A DNA stretch of 64,000 bases, from contig NZ_CP104558.1 of NCBI RefSeq assembly GCF_025398035.1, positions 620,001-684,000 of the forward strand. Reading direction: 5' to 3'. Under the pieces are notes generated by a model. That model made no database searches, was not told the origin of the DNA, and saw only the letters and a list, made by a program, of their open reading frames with translations. A program made the translations under genes and the position numbers. Of the stretch, positions 39,849 to 49,166 are shown piece by piece (position 1 is the first letter of the stretch; every line of letters begins with the position of its first letter). This DNA is from Rossellomorea vietnamensis. Its GTDB lineage: Bacteria; Bacillota; Bacilli; Bacillales; Bacillaceae_B.

Positions 39849-40547
39849 ATGAAGATTGGTCTCGTAGACGATCGAATGATTGACTTAGATAAATTAAATG
39901 GCATCGTTTCCCGTTGCGAGGGTCTGGAAATCGTCTTTTCCACCACCTCCGCCGAGGAAGCCTATGACCAAATCAAGAAAGAAACCATCGACGTACTGAT
40001 TGCAGATATTGAGATGCCCCACCTATCTGGATATGAATTGGCAGACATCATCCACTCACACGCACTTAACATATCGGTGATCTTCGTGACGGCAAACAGT
40101 GGATACGCTGTCCACGCCTTTGAATTGAACGTCCATGATTATATTATGAAGCCCTATACAAATGACCGTCTAATGAAATCCATCGAGCGACTAATGGAAA
40201 AGTCGAGAACGGCAGAACTGAAGGGCCGCCTCTATTTAAAGCAGAAAAATGATATACATATCGTTCAAAAGAAAGATATCGTCTTCATTGAAAGGTCTGG
40301 CAGATCAACGACGATTTACACGAAAGAGGAAAGGATCAAAACCTATCTGACCTTGAATGAATTAGAAGGAGAATTACGGGAAAGGGATTTCATCCGTTCC
40401 CATCGTTCCTTCATCATCAACATACACTATGTAAAGAATTTCTCTCTCTATGCGAAGAATTCATATGTGATTTCATTTGAAGGAATCGACGCACAGGCAA
40501 TGATCACAAAGGAAAAAGTAGAATACCTTCAACAACATTATTTTTAA
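39849..40547 (+). CDS. natR: LytTR-type response regulator NatR
   Basis: A 232-residue response regulator. The receiver domain (about 1-118) has acidic residues at 7-8, phosphoacceptor Asp53 in LIADIEMP and the Lys in IMKPY. A LytTR DNA-binding domain follows (about 130-232: IVFIERSGRSTTIYT, FIRSHRSFIINIHYVKNF). The ATG at 39849 has AGGGG 7 bases upstream. It is followed by a kinase gene 15 bases on. Together with divergent natAB it matches the B. subtilis nat locus, where NatR activates natAB. Confidence 0.88.
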   Translation: MKIGLVDDRMIDLDKLNGIVSRCEGLEIVFSTTSAEEAYDQIKKETIDVLIADIEMPHLSGYELADIIHSHALNISVIFVTANSGYAVHAFELNVHDYIMKPYTNDRLMKSIERLMEKSRTAELKGRLYLKQKNDIHIVQKKDIVFIERSGRSTTIYTKEERIKTYLTLNELEGELRERDFIRSHRSFIINIHYVKNFSLYAKNSYVISFEGIDAQAMITKEKVEYLQQHYF

Positions 40548-40562
40548 AAGGTGGAGCCAGTT

Positions 40563-41540
40563 GTGAAACAAATGAAAATTTATTGGTTAATTCTTTCCCT
40601 AGTTGCCTTTATACATATACACGCATTATTTACGAACCTACAATGGGATCTGCCTCTTTATTTCACTTATGCAGCAGTCTTTTTCGTAACATATCTGTGT
40701 TATAAAAAAACGAAAATACCGTCTTTTGGATTCGATCAGAAATGGAGTAACCTGCTTTCCCTCTCACAACTATTTCTGTTACTTCCGTATTTGATCATTG
40801 GATCAACATGGTTACCAGCGGTCTTTTTCATGATTTTTATCGGGATTGAGTGGGTCAGATGGGATGTTTCCACCAAATTTAATGGGCTTCAGAATGATGT
40901 TGAGCAGTTCGAAATGGAACGACTTCATTTATCCGAAACATTTCGGGTTGTACGAAGTGAACGGCATGATTTTCTCAAACATATTTCTTCGATCCACTAT
41001 ATGCTCGAACATCACCATCACGAAGAGGCAGCTGCCTATTTAGACGATTTGGTGGACGGTTATGAAGAAACCAACCTTTCTATTAAAGGGGAACGTGGAA
41101 GTGTGGCCGGAATTCTCCACCAAATGTACAATCGAGGAAAGGCTTGCGGGGTAACGCTGATATATGATGTGGATATGCCCCTTTCCACGTTGCCCCTTCC
41201 AGATAAGAAGATTGTGACACTCCTTGGGAATCTGTTGTCCAATAGTATAGAGGCTTCCGCCGAATGGCTTGAACATTATGGTAATCAAGCAAGCGTCAGC
41301 CTTCAGTTTTATAAACGAAGCGGCCTATATATGCTGGTTTGCAAGAACCCTTCCCTCCCGATATCACCACCGATCCTTGATAAGCTTTACCAAAGCTACG
41401 GACATACGACAAAGGAAGGCCACGAAGGTCTAGGCACCAAGATCATTCAAGAAACCGTGAAAGAATACAATGGTTATCTGGATTTTGTTTATAAGGAAGA
41501 AGAATTCACGGTGAAAATTAAAATTCCGGCGATTCATTAG
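40563..41540 (+). CDS. natK: Sensor histidine kinase NatK
   Basis: A 325-residue kinase. Four membrane segments lie in the first 100 residues (LILSLVAFIHIHALF, LYFTYAAVFFVTYLCY, LLSLSQLFLLLPYLIIGS, WLPAVFFMIFIGIEW). Then come a Spo0B-type phosphoacceptor helix (RSERHDFLKHISSIHYML) and a GHKL ATPase domain (LLGNLLSNSIEAS N-box, HEGLGTKIIQETV G-box). GTG at 40563 follows GGTGGAG by 6 bases. It pairs with natR in one operon. The inducing signal is unknown; in B. subtilis ethanol and uncouplers have been linked to natAB induction. Confidence 0.85.
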   Translation: MKQMKIYWLILSLVAFIHIHALFTNLQWDLPLYFTYAAVFFVTYLCYKKTKIPSFGFDQKWSNLLSLSQLFLLLPYLIIGSTWLPAVFFMIFIGIEWVRWDVSTKFNGLQNDVEQFEMERLHLSETFRVVRSERHDFLKHISSIHYMLEHHHHEEAAAYLDDLVDGYEETNLSIKGERGSVAGILHQMYNRGKACGVTLIYDVDMPLSTLPLPDKKIVTLLGNLLSNSIEASAEWLEHYGNQASVSLQFYKRSGLYMLVCKNPSLPISPPILDKLYQSYGHTTKEGHEGLGTKIIQETVKEYNGYLDFVYKEEEFTVKIKIPAIH

Positions 41541-41675
41541 AGAAATACTATGGATGCTTGACGAAATCGTAAAAGTTTTATCACCGATCTTTATTCGTAT
41601 CAAAACACATTCTTACGTTTCAGAAAACTCATTGCAGGGAATATTCTTATGAATGAATCGAGAGGAGGAACCTCA

Positions 41676-41795
41676 ATGAGTGGAGCATCCGGAGCTGTTT
41701 TGTTTATAATTATTCCTCTATTAATCATTGCGGTCATAATTGGAATAACGATTGGTTACTTTAGAAAAAAAGCGAGAAAAAATAGAAATTTCTAG
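41676..41795 (+). CDS. Small membrane protein, 39 residues
   Basis: A short gene with a strong ribosome binding site (GAGAGGAGG, 6 bases before the ATG) and its own terminator. The product has one membrane helix (AVLFIIIPLLIIAVIIGITIGYF) and a strongly basic C-terminus (RKKARKNRNF). It lies about 135 bases after natK on the same strand. No family is recognised. The length and charge resemble small regulatory membrane peptides, but that is only a resemblance. Confidence 0.65.
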   Translation: MSGASGAVLFIIIPLLIIAVIIGITIGYFRKKARKNRNF

Positions 41796-41817
41796 GACTG
41801 GTTGTTTTATTGACTTG

Positions 41818-41850
41818 AGAAAAAGGCTCGGAAGTTCGAGCCTTTTTTTA
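41818..41850. terminator. Terminator
   Basis: AAAAAGGCTCG / CGAGCCTTTTTTT with a six-base loop, after the 39-residue gene. Confidence 0.95.
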
Positions 41851-41924
41851 TTTCATATCGACGTGGACCTAAAGAGACATATTTATGATGGTATCATTTA
41901 TCGATGACCATCCCTGCGCGCTTG

Positions 41925-42938
41925 CTAATAATATGCTCTGTATACTTCACCAACGAGCCCCTTTAGCTGATGGACACCTGTGTCTGTATTCGTCATGATG
42001 ACCAGACCTGCCCCTTCATTTGGATATGCAACCATCATACCTTGAAAGCCGACTCCCCATCCCAGTGAGGAAACTTCTATCCCTATCTCATGAGTATCAC
42101 GAAAGGCACCAAGCCCCATCCACTCTTTTTCAAATTGAGGTGTTAACAACTCTTTAGCATTGATTGTAGAAAATAGATTACTTTTTCCTTTGATTGCATT
42201 CATCCATTCAATCACCAATAGAGCCACATCCGTTGGGGTGGTCCATAATCCTGAAGCTGCAGGATAGGGGTATATTGGGTATTTTCCAGCTACCAAGCCA
42301 CCATCCTTGGTATGACCGTAGGAGAACTGATCTTTGGAAGCCGGCAGCTGAAAAGAACTATTATTTAATTGTAGGGGCAGGAATAAATATTTTTCCATTA
42401 CCTCTTCAAATGATTTCCCCATAATATCCTCTATTACAAGCTGGATGACGCAGAAGCCGGCATCGGAATATGAAAATTCGCTTCCAGGCTTATATTTCAC
42501 TTCGATTGGAATCTCACAATAGGGTGTTTTCCCTTCCAATATTTCGACCATGGAAGGGGTATCAGACATAGATAAGATTTCAGAAAAAGAGCCTTCCGGA
42601 TCCACAATCCCTGAATGGTGACTGAGTAAATGCCTCAATGTTATGATTCCGAGAGAATTCAAGGGAACTTTCCATGATGACAGGCACTCATTAATATCTC
42701 TATCTATATCCAGAATGCCCTGTTCAGATAGAGTCATCACTAATATGGAGGTGAAAAACTTACTGATTGAACACGCATGAAAGATTGAGTCATGTTCCAC
42801 TCGTCTATTTGTTCCTGCCTCAAGGAAACCGAAGCAGTCGGTTTTACTGATGCAGGCGCCTTCAATTGTAGCCATGCTGACTCCGACTATTTGATAATCT
42901 TTCAATTTTTTTTCAAAGTTGATCGTTTGTGGTTTCAT
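41925..42938 (-). CDS. Serine hydrolase of the beta-lactamase (class C) family
   Basis: A 337-residue hydrolase. The SxxK motif (SISK, residues 57-60) holds the catalytic Ser and Lys. The second motif reads YSD (in FSYSDAGF) where YxN is usual. A C-terminal strand with a G-rich segment completes the fold. No signal peptide is present, so it is probably a cytoplasmic esterase or peptidase rather than a true beta-lactamase. AGGGGGG lies before the ATG. There is no operon partner; the DinB gene upstream is separated by about 90 bases. Confidence 0.85.
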   Translation of the reverse strand: MKPQTINFEKKLKDYQIVGVSMATIEGACISKTDCFGFLEAGTNRRVEHDSIFHACSISKFFTSILVMTLSEQGILDIDRDINECLSSWKVPLNSLGIITLRHLLSHHSGIVDPEGSFSEILSMSDTPSMVEILEGKTPYCEIPIEVKYKPGSEFSYSDAGFCVIQLVIEDIMGKSFEEVMEKYLFLPLQLNNSSFQLPASKDQFSYGHTKDGGLVAGKYPIYPYPAASGLWTTPTDVALLVIEWMNAIKGKSNLFSTINAKELLTPQFEKEWMGLGAFRDTHEIGIEVSSLGWGVGFQGMMVAYPNEGAGLVIMTNTDTGVHQLKGLVGEVYRAYY

Positions 42939-43026
42939 AGGACCCCCCTATTCATATCTATACAGTTTGAGCGCCAGCGTATACTATCACATCACCGATA
43001 GATCTGACCAAATCACAATAACTGGA

Positions 43027-43548
43027 TTAAAATTCATTCTTTTCAGAGAGCATCCTTCTGATCAACCGGATCTGGCCCCTGTGATTGATCTCATCTTCGA
43101 ATACATGAAACCAGATGAAGTAATGGTTAGAGGGCTGGTTATCCCATAATCTGCTTTCAAAGAGCCATTCATCATTACGCTCGGAAAACTCCTGGTACGT
43201 TTTCTTACTGACCTCCTCAAGTTTTTTCAGATAAAATTCTAAAGGATTCCCCTTTATATTCTTTCGACCTTCTTCTCCAAGACTATAGGCCGCACCCCAT
43301 TCAGCCACTTCATGTTCGTTTGGCCTTCTCCCATCAAAAAGTTCTATTTGAAACCCTTTTTCTACCGCCGCCATATGGAGCAATAGAGCCCCTATACTGT
43401 TGGCACCTTCGCACGGTAAAAAATCCAGTTCAGATGGGGTTAATCCTCTCACACTGTCCAATGTCGTTTTTCTGGCATAGTCCATCTGGGAGACCAGGTA
43501 ACTGATTTGCGGACTATAACTCTTTCTTGTGTCTATTTTATATTCCAT
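43027..43548 (-). CDS. DinB-family four-helix protein
   Basis: A 173-residue four-helix bundle. The metal-binding His positions of DinB/YfiT-like proteins are visible in LLLHMAAVE and in the last helix FHVFEDEINHRGQIRLIRRML. Members act as thiol-dependent S-transferases (bacillithiol or mycothiol) or have unknown roles. Bacillithiol use would fit a Bacillaceae host. AAGGTG lies 9 bases before the ATG. It is transcribed in the same direction as the metallophosphoesterase gene 29 bases upstream, so they may form an operon. Confidence 0.82.
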   Translation of the reverse strand: MEYKIDTRKSYSPQISYLVSQMDYARKTTLDSVRGLTPSELDFLPCEGANSIGALLLHMAAVEKGFQIELFDGRRPNEHEVAEWGAAYSLGEEGRKNIKGNPLEFYLKKLEEVSKKTYQEFSERNDEWLFESRLWDNQPSNHYFIWFHVFEDEINHRGQIRLIRRMLSEKNEF

Positions 43549-43577
43549 AGATTATCGCACCTTATCTGTCATATTGA

Positions 43578-44702
43578 TTAAACAACGGAAACCGAGTCCC
43601 GTTGTTTCACTGGGAGAACGTCTTTAGGTACCCATCCCTCTTTCCCATTTTTCTTGATGAGGTCATATCCTGTGCAACTACTGTCTACAACCGATATGAT
43701 ATCTCCAATATCCACAGAAATCTGCGCACATGAAAGATCCGTTTTTGCCGAATAGGTTCCCTTTTCACTTTCATGAATGTACTCATTTTTAACATATAAT
43801 AGATCATCCGTTCCAACTTGTTTGCACAGTGTAAAATGCTCAGATGGTTGAAGGGGGATCAATTCGTAGTTTGGGTAGGAAATAGACCCCGACATGATTG
43901 TTTCTGATATGTAGCCCTTCACCACTTCACATGTTAAGTGATGATCAGTATAGATTTTGGAAAAGCTGTCCCCGTTCTTGGTTCTATGTATGATAAATGC
44001 ATTTAACTGACCTGTCGATTTAATGACATTCCCGCCGTCAATGGAGATGATTTTCTTATCTTTACTTACAACCGGATTATTGGACGGAATGTCACTCGCA
44101 TAATTGACAACAGGCCAATGGCCGACAATGACATATTTCCCTGTTCGATGTGATTTCTCCATGAAAGCAGGCATCGTGATCGCAGATATTCGATCCGTTT
44201 CTCTCCAATCCTTACAATCATCAAGACCAGCATGGACGAAAATATAGTCGTCTGTTTCGATTGCAGTTGGTAATTCCATCAGCCACTTGATTTCATGGGA
44301 GAAATGTTGTGTAAGGATATCTTTCACCTCCTGAACCGTAGTATCTTCTTTAAGTTCAAACCCTACTTCATCAAGCCACTCTTTCAAGATGGAATGTTTT
44401 CTTGATCTGATGTAGTTCATCAATTTGGGATTCTCTTCAAGAAGATCTTCTACCACAGTGTCGCAATTCCCTTCCGTTACATGAACGTTCGGGTTCCTCT
44501 TTGTTAAATCCATGATATATCGGACAGTCCCTTTACTATTGCTTCCTTTTTCACAAAGATCACCGTTGATAAATAGATGGTCTTCTGAACTGAAATTTAC
44601 TTTTTGTAACAGTTTGATAAAAAGATTCAGTTCTCCGTGTATGTCCGAGATGACTATGACTCTGCCTTGACTTGGTAAGGTCACTCTTTTAATTTTCTTC
44701 AA
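43578..44702 (-). CDS. Metallophosphoesterase with C-terminal SH3-like region
   Basis: A 374-residue protein. Residues 1-240 are a calcineurin-type phosphoesterase of the PrpE/ApaH group: ISDIHGE (Asp20, His22), NGDLCEKG, GNCD where GNHE is usual, IFVHAGLDD and GHWPV. The C-terminal 130 residues contain an SH3-like stretch (GDIISVVDSSCTGYDLIKKNGKEGWVPKDVL). Possible activities are Ser/Thr phosphatase or dinucleoside polyphosphate hydrolase. TTG start with GAAGGAG. It lies 27 bases after a deoxyribosyltransferase-like gene, so an operon with nucleotide-related function is possible. Confidence 0.8.
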   Translation of the reverse strand: MKKIKRVTLPSQGRVIVISDIHGELNLFIKLLQKVNFSSEDHLFINGDLCEKGSNSKGTVRYIMDLTKRNPNVHVTEGNCDTVVEDLLEENPKLMNYIRSRKHSILKEWLDEVGFELKEDTTVQEVKDILTQHFSHEIKWLMELPTAIETDDYIFVHAGLDDCKDWRETDRISAITMPAFMEKSHRTGKYVIVGHWPVVNYASDIPSNNPVVSKDKKIISIDGGNVIKSTGQLNAFIIHRTKNGDSFSKIYTDHHLTCEVVKGYISETIMSGSISYPNYELIPLQPSEHFTLCKQVGTDDLLYVKNEYIHESEKGTYSAKTDLSCAQISVDIGDIISVVDSSCTGYDLIKKNGKEGWVPKDVLPVKQRDSVSVV

Positions 44703-44729
44703 TGTGGTCTCCTTCCTCGAGCATCACTC

Positions 44730-45137
44730 TTATTCATTTAGGCTGAAAATTCGGCTTTCTAAAACATATTCCAATAATTCCTCTATTCTCCCCGAACACT
44801 TTTTCACCTCGGGTAAGTGGTAAAACGTAGTCGTGTTTGCAAGATCATGTACCTCATCATTGGGGGAATACAAGATGATCCGTTTTCCAAGTCCCAGCGC
44901 TATTCCCAGTTCGACGTGACTTCCTTTTCCACCAGGGAGTATGATGACCACCACATCTGATTCCGTGATGGCATCTTTTTCATTCTGTCCGATGTACTGA
45001 AGGTCTTTCACTGTTGATGCGCGATCGTTCCTGGTCCAATCAAATGTGTGGATATAGCCTTTCTGTTCAAGCCGATCACTTACATGCCGCACAAGTTCCT
45101 TATTTGCAAAGCTTGAGCCGATATAAAACTTCATCAT
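44730..45137 (-). CDS. Nucleoside 2-deoxyribosyltransferase-like protein
   Basis: A small Rossmann-like protein of about 135 residues. MKFYIGSSFANKELVRHVSDRL, the central AITESDVVVIILPGGKGSHVELGIALGLGKRIILYSP and the acidic ends match the nucleoside deoxyribosyltransferase / DUF4062-like superfamily. The Glu in SHVELG corresponds to the catalytic nucleophile. It may act on nucleotides or nucleosides. The start is one of two adjacent ATGs (45137 or 45134) after AGAGGG. The in-frame region further upstream is unlikely to be coding. Confidence 0.75.
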   Translation of the reverse strand: MMKFYIGSSFANKELVRHVSDRLEQKGYIHTFDWTRNDRASTVKDLQYIGQNEKDAITESDVVVIILPGGKGSHVELGIALGLGKRIILYSPNDEVHDLANTTTFYHLPEVKKCSGRIEELLEYVLESRIFSLNE

Positions 45138-45228
45138 TAACACCCTCTTCCTAAATACAGCTATTGAGAATCCGAACACACATTCTAATTATTCCAAATT
45201 ATTTAATAAAACACAATCCTTTCCAAAA

Positions 45229-45266
45229 TAAAAAGGTGCCACCCAAATGTAAGGGTTGACACCTTC
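45229..45266 (-). terminator. Terminator of the DUF421 gene
   Basis: AAAGGTGcCACCC / GGGTTGaCACCTT with a T-rich flank on the minus strand. Confidence 0.75.
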
Positions 45267-45267
45267 T

Positions 45268-45969
45268 CTACTCCTTCAACCGGTCCCGACGCCGATCAAT
45301 GTAAAGTGTTCCATTTTCCTGCAACTCAACATAAAATGCATCTTGAAGTTTCACTTGGAAGTAGTTCAGCTGATTTCGAAGCCACTCTTCAGATATGCCC
45401 ACTTCCTTTAAATTCTGATACAGGATGTTCCCATCAACGATTAATTCTGTTGGGAAGTATGTAGGTTTACCGGTAATGATATCCTGATCCTTTTTGGTTA
45501 AAGGTTGATTGCCGGATTTTAAAAACACGGTCAATTTCCCATCAGGTTCGAAGATGGCCGTATCAACTTCGTTAGTAGAAAAAACATTTTTTTCTCTTAG
45601 TAGCATGCTTAAATCATCCATATTCAGATGATGCTTTCCTAACGTATCTTCAAGAATTTTACCATCCTTCATGACAATGACCGGCTGCCCATCCATCACT
45701 ACCCGTGCTCTCGGTGATTTGAGTCCGATATATCCAACCAGGAGCGTTAGAACACTCCACCAGATAAGGCTCGTCAATCCTTCAAAAAAAGGCGTCTTCG
45801 ATTCACCTGCAATATCTGCTGCAATGGAACCGATGGTGATCCCGGTTATATAGTTAAAAAAAGTTAATTGGCTCAATTGTTTCCTTCCGAGCAAACGGGC
45901 GACAAGGAGGAGAACCAGGAAGCTTGCTGTTGAACGTGCAATCATTTCAAAGTAATCCACGTGAATCAA
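45268..45969 (-). CDS. DUF421-family membrane protein (YetF/YrbG type)
   Basis: A 233-residue protein with three N-terminal membrane segments (about 8-85) followed by the conserved cytoplasmic DUF421 domain (about 90-230). Motifs are RLLGRKQLSQLTFFNYI, SPRARVVMDGQPVIVMKDG, and MLREKNVFSTNEVDTAIFEPDGKLTVF. The role is unknown, and several paralogs occur in each Bacillus genome, some linked to sporulation. TTG start at 45969, 9 bases after AGGAGT. It is monocistronic. Confidence 0.88.
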   Translation of the reverse strand: MIHVDYFEMIARSTASFLVLLLVARLLGRKQLSQLTFFNYITGITIGSIAADIAGESKTPFFEGLTSLIWWSVLTLLVGYIGLKSPRARVVMDGQPVIVMKDGKILEDTLGKHHLNMDDLSMLLREKNVFSTNEVDTAIFEPDGKLTVFLKSGNQPLTKKDQDIITGKPTYFPTELIVDGNILYQNLKEVGISEEWLRNQLNYFQVKLQDAFYVELQENGTLYIDRRRDRLKE

Positions 45970-46072
45970 TTCGGTTCGACTCCTACAGGTATTTTCTATT
46001 AGTATTGTTTAATAAGTATCTAATATACTTTCCCCCGTCAACATGCATTTGAATTATCCCCCTACCACCCAC

Positions 46073-46666
46073 TTATGAAGTTATCATGATATCTGCCGAT
46101 TCCGCAGGATGATACCGATTGATATAATAATCTTCTGCTTTCCAATATCTATTTTCGAATTTTGACCTATTCTTTTTCGTTTCATTAGATTCGCGGTTAA
46201 ACCTCGTCTCCCTCGGGCAGTCCAAATAGATAATCTTGTCAAAAAAATGTTTCCATTCCTCCCGCTGAAGAAATACTCCCTCTATGATGATCAATCCTTC
46301 CTTTGGCAGCGGAATGGTCCTCTTTTCATGATTGTCCTTTGCCCCGTCATAAAAAGGGAGAGTGACTTGTTCTACTCTTTTCAGCTTTTTAAAGAAGTGA
46401 TTTGAAAGCCAGTCGACATCCCATTGCAAATGAAAATATTCATGCCATTCTTCTGAACCAGTATAATAACGGCGTGCCCGTTCAACGATAAAATCATCCA
46501 GATGAAAAATTTGAAAGGGACGATCTTCTTTCTCTAATGCAAAGCGTAATTGTTGAACCACAGTAGTTTTCCCCGAACGACTTAATCCATCTATCCCCAA
46601 CAAAAATCTCGAATCATCATGCTGGGCACCCATATTCCTCAACAAATCCATATAGGAATTCATCAT
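46073..46666 (-). CDS. P-loop kinase (uridine kinase-like)
   Basis: A soluble kinase of 197 residues. The P-loop GIDGLSRSGKTT is near residue 26, a substrate-binding FHLDDFIVERARRYYTG is near 55 and the Walker B-like LIIIEGVFLQREEW is near 125. It resembles uridine kinase/phosphoribulokinase-type proteins found singly in Bacillus genomes, whose substrate is mostly unproven. GGGGAG precedes adjacent ATGs at 46666 and 46663. It ends before an AT-rich gap. A composite repeat hairpin lies upstream of the gene. Confidence 0.78.
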   Translation of the reverse strand: MMNSYMDLLRNMGAQHDDSRFLLGIDGLSRSGKTTVVQQLRFALEKEDRPFQIFHLDDFIVERARRYYTGSEEWHEYFHLQWDVDWLSNHFFKKLKRVEQVTLPFYDGAKDNHEKRTIPLPKEGLIIIEGVFLQREEWKHFFDKIIYLDCPRETRFNRESNETKKNRSKFENRYWKAEDYYINRYHPAESADIMITS

Positions 46667-46725
46667 ATCCACTCCCCTACCTCTTTGAAAGCTTCACATC
46701 ATATTTTACCATTATTTTCATAAAA

Positions 46726-46801
46726 GAGGGACGGACCTCTCTTTCCAGAGCAAAATCCTTTTGTATAGGGATTCTTTCTGAAATATGGAGGTCCGTCCCT
46801 C
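46726..46801. repeat. Long composite member of the dispersed hairpin family
   Basis: Outer arms GAGGGACGGACCTC (46726-46739) and GAGGTCCGTCCCTC (46788-46801) enclose 48 bases. These can pair further through TTTCCAGA / TCTGAAA and AATCC / GGATT. It ends 3 bases before the helD stop and probably terminates it. Confidence 0.88.
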
Positions 46802-46804
46802 ATT

Positions 46805-49099
46805 CTATACTTCAATGAAGTGGGTTGGTTTGCCAATGGTGTAGAGCTTTAGTTCGTGCATGGCTCGTGTGCATGCGGTGTAGAATAGTCTTCGTAGACT
46901 TTCTTCATCGTATGTTTGGGAGGATGCGTCGTAAATGATGACAGCGTCGAATTCGATTCCTTTGGCTAAATAGGCAGGTATGACGACAACGCCTTGTTCA
47001 TATTCGAGGGATACGCTCTTCATGAGTTTGAGGTTCTCCACATGGTGTAATGAACCAAATACCCGCTCACTTTCTGCAGCCGTTTTGCATATGACGGCGA
47101 TGGAATGGTACCCATGTGCCTTCCATTTCTCAATTGTTTTGGTAATGTGATCATGCAGGTCATCATGGTCTGTGACTGCCGTTATGACAGGAACTGCTCC
47201 GTCCCGTTCGAAAGCGGAGATATGTTCCCCGCCGGGAACCAGTCTTCGTGTAAAATCTATGATTGGTTTAGTGGACCGGTAGCTCTCGGTCAGGTTGATC
47301 TGATCTGTTTCATCCGGACCATACAATTCTGTCAGATTACTGAAATCAACATGTTCATTTGCATGAGCAAAGATCGCCTGATTAAAATCTCCTAAGACGG
47401 TCAATTTGGCTGAAGGAAACAGCCTCTTGATGAATTCAAATTGAAACGGAGAATAATCCTGAGCTTCGTCGATGAGTACATGCTTAATGGATGTATTTGT
47501 TTGGAAACCGAGAATCAGCTCTTTTAATAGTAAGAACGGCGTCGCGTCTTCGTAATACAATTGCTCTTCGTCAAGCATTCTCAACGTCAAACGGCAAATA
47601 TATTCCCATTTCCCTGGTGTATTCCTACTCATTAAAGAACGAATCATCAGAGGATCTGTAAAGAGCTGCTGATAAACACCTTTCACATCCACATACTGGA
47701 GTGTTTTGATCCATTTACGGAGCTTCTTGAACCTTTTACGTACAACCAATCTTCTCAGCGCTTCGTACTCTACTTCATAATCATCGGGGATATTTCTCTT
47801 CCTAAAGTACTTACGTGCCTTATGATATTGCTCATTGCTCATCAATTCAATGGCTTCTTCCACCCAGGACTCCATCCGTTCACGTTTCTCCGCCTGATCT
47901 ATTTGACTATTAAGCCATTCAGTCAGCTTTTCAAGCCTATTATGAAAGCGAAGTGATGTTTCACATGAATAAAAACGTTCGGTAATCTCTTCAGCCGTAA
48001 GAATCGTCCTTCCCCTGAACATAATTCCTTTGAACTTCATCCCTGATCCCTCTAAGGATTTCCTATATGATTTGATTGCTTCAAAGAAATCGGTGGATGC
48101 CTTGAATTGGATGCTCGCCGTACGTGTTTCATACATTTGGCGGTTACCTTCCTTCCTCAACACGTACTCGAGTTGATCATAAGGGCCCTCCACCTGGAAT
48201 TCCATGCTTAATCGGTGGTCCAAATACTCCTGGAAAGTCACCTGCTCCATGTTTTCTTCCCCAAGTTCAGGTAGAACTTGAGAAACATAGCTGTTGAACA
48301 TAGAGTTAGGTGAGAATAAAACGATTTGATCCGCTTTCAACGTTTCCCTATATTTATATAGTAAGTACGCGATACGCTGCAGGGCAGCAGATGTTTTCCC
48401 GCTTCCTGCTGCTCCTTGAACAATGAGAAGCCTGCCGTGGTCATGCCTGATAATCTGATTCTGTTTCTGTTGAATCGTGGCGACGATGCTATGCATGTGA
48501 TTGTCTGTTCTTTTCCCAAGTACTTCCTGTAATATCTCATCGCCAATCGTCAGGCTCGTGTCGAACATGGACTGAATCACACCATCCCTGATGAGATACT
48601 GCCACTTGCTTTCCACGATCCCACGGATGACGCCACCAGGGGTCGTATATTCTGCTGGCCCTGGTGGATAATCATAATAAACACTTGAAATGGGTGCCCG
48701 CCAATCGTAAACAAGAAAGTCATCACATGTTTGATCAGTCAGGGTCGATATCCCGATATAAACCCTTTCAGTGGGTTCTCCTTCTTCCGTGAAATCGATG
48801 CGCCCGAAATAGGGCTTCCCTTTCATACTGTGCAATGCTGATAATTTTTTTTGTGCCTGTTTGTGAGTACTCTCCGAAACCGTCAACGATTGCGCCTGCT
48901 GCCTTAAAGCAATAACGGTTTCAAGAAAATCATCGAAGGTATCTGTATTTACCTTTACCTCATCCCAGAAATGATTTCGGGTCTCCGCCACTTCCTCCAT
49001 GCGCCTTCCTGTTTCGGTTTCCAGGGTTTCGATCTGTCGCATGATGGTATCAATCACATCGTCCACTCGTTTTTGCTCATGCCTAATGTCAGATTTCAT
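46805..49099 (-). CDS. helD: RNA polymerase recycling ATPase HelD (UvrD-like)
   Basis: A 764-residue superfamily-1 helicase-like protein that binds RNA polymerase and releases it from nucleic acid. An N-terminal coiled coil (about 1-75) reaches into the polymerase channel. Motif I (GAAGSGKTSA) is near residue 230, motif II (VLIDEAQDYSPFQF) near 545, and later motifs include LTESYRST and the C-terminal FYTACTRAMHELKLY. AAGGAG precedes the ATG. The gene is alone, with a -35/-10 pair TTGCCT-N17-CATAAT on the minus strand overlapping a plus-strand promoter. Confidence 0.9.
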   Translation of the reverse strand: MKSDIRHEQKRVDDVIDTIMRQIETLETETGRRMEEVAETRNHFWDEVKVNTDTFDDFLETVIALRQQAQSLTVSESTHKQAQKKLSALHSMKGKPYFGRIDFTEEGEPTERVYIGISTLTDQTCDDFLVYDWRAPISSVYYDYPPGPAEYTTPGGVIRGIVESKWQYLIRDGVIQSMFDTSLTIGDEILQEVLGKRTDNHMHSIVATIQQKQNQIIRHDHGRLLIVQGAAGSGKTSAALQRIAYLLYKYRETLKADQIVLFSPNSMFNSYVSQVLPELGEENMEQVTFQEYLDHRLSMEFQVEGPYDQLEYVLRKEGNRQMYETRTASIQFKASTDFFEAIKSYRKSLEGSGMKFKGIMFRGRTILTAEEITERFYSCETSLRFHNRLEKLTEWLNSQIDQAEKRERMESWVEEAIELMSNEQYHKARKYFRKRNIPDDYEVEYEALRRLVVRKRFKKLRKWIKTLQYVDVKGVYQQLFTDPLMIRSLMSRNTPGKWEYICRLTLRMLDEEQLYYEDATPFLLLKELILGFQTNTSIKHVLIDEAQDYSPFQFEFIKRLFPSAKLTVLGDFNQAIFAHANEHVDFSNLTELYGPDETDQINLTESYRSTKPIIDFTRRLVPGGEHISAFERDGAVPVITAVTDHDDLHDHITKTIEKWKAHGYHSIAVICKTAAESERVFGSLHHVENLKLMKSVSLEYEQGVVVIPAYLAKGIEFDAVIIYDASSQTYDEESLRRLFYTACTRAMHELKLYTIGKPTHFIEV

Positions 49100-49130
49100 C
49101 TCAGCACTCCTTCAGCTATAAAATTCAGGG

Positions 49131-49160
49131 TTGACTAATGAGGGTATTATGTTATATAAT
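49131..49160 (+). promoter_or_regulatory. Plus-strand promoter, divergent from helD
   Basis: TTGACT, an 18-base spacer and a perfect TATAAT, with nothing coding in its path before the terminator at 49254-49293. Confidence 0.6.
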
Positions 49161-49166
49161 TATTAT

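Noticed and set aside
41925..42938. Beta-lactamase resistance call for the serine hydrolase
   Set aside because: No signal peptide and an altered second motif (YSD); a cytoplasmic esterase or peptidase is more likely.
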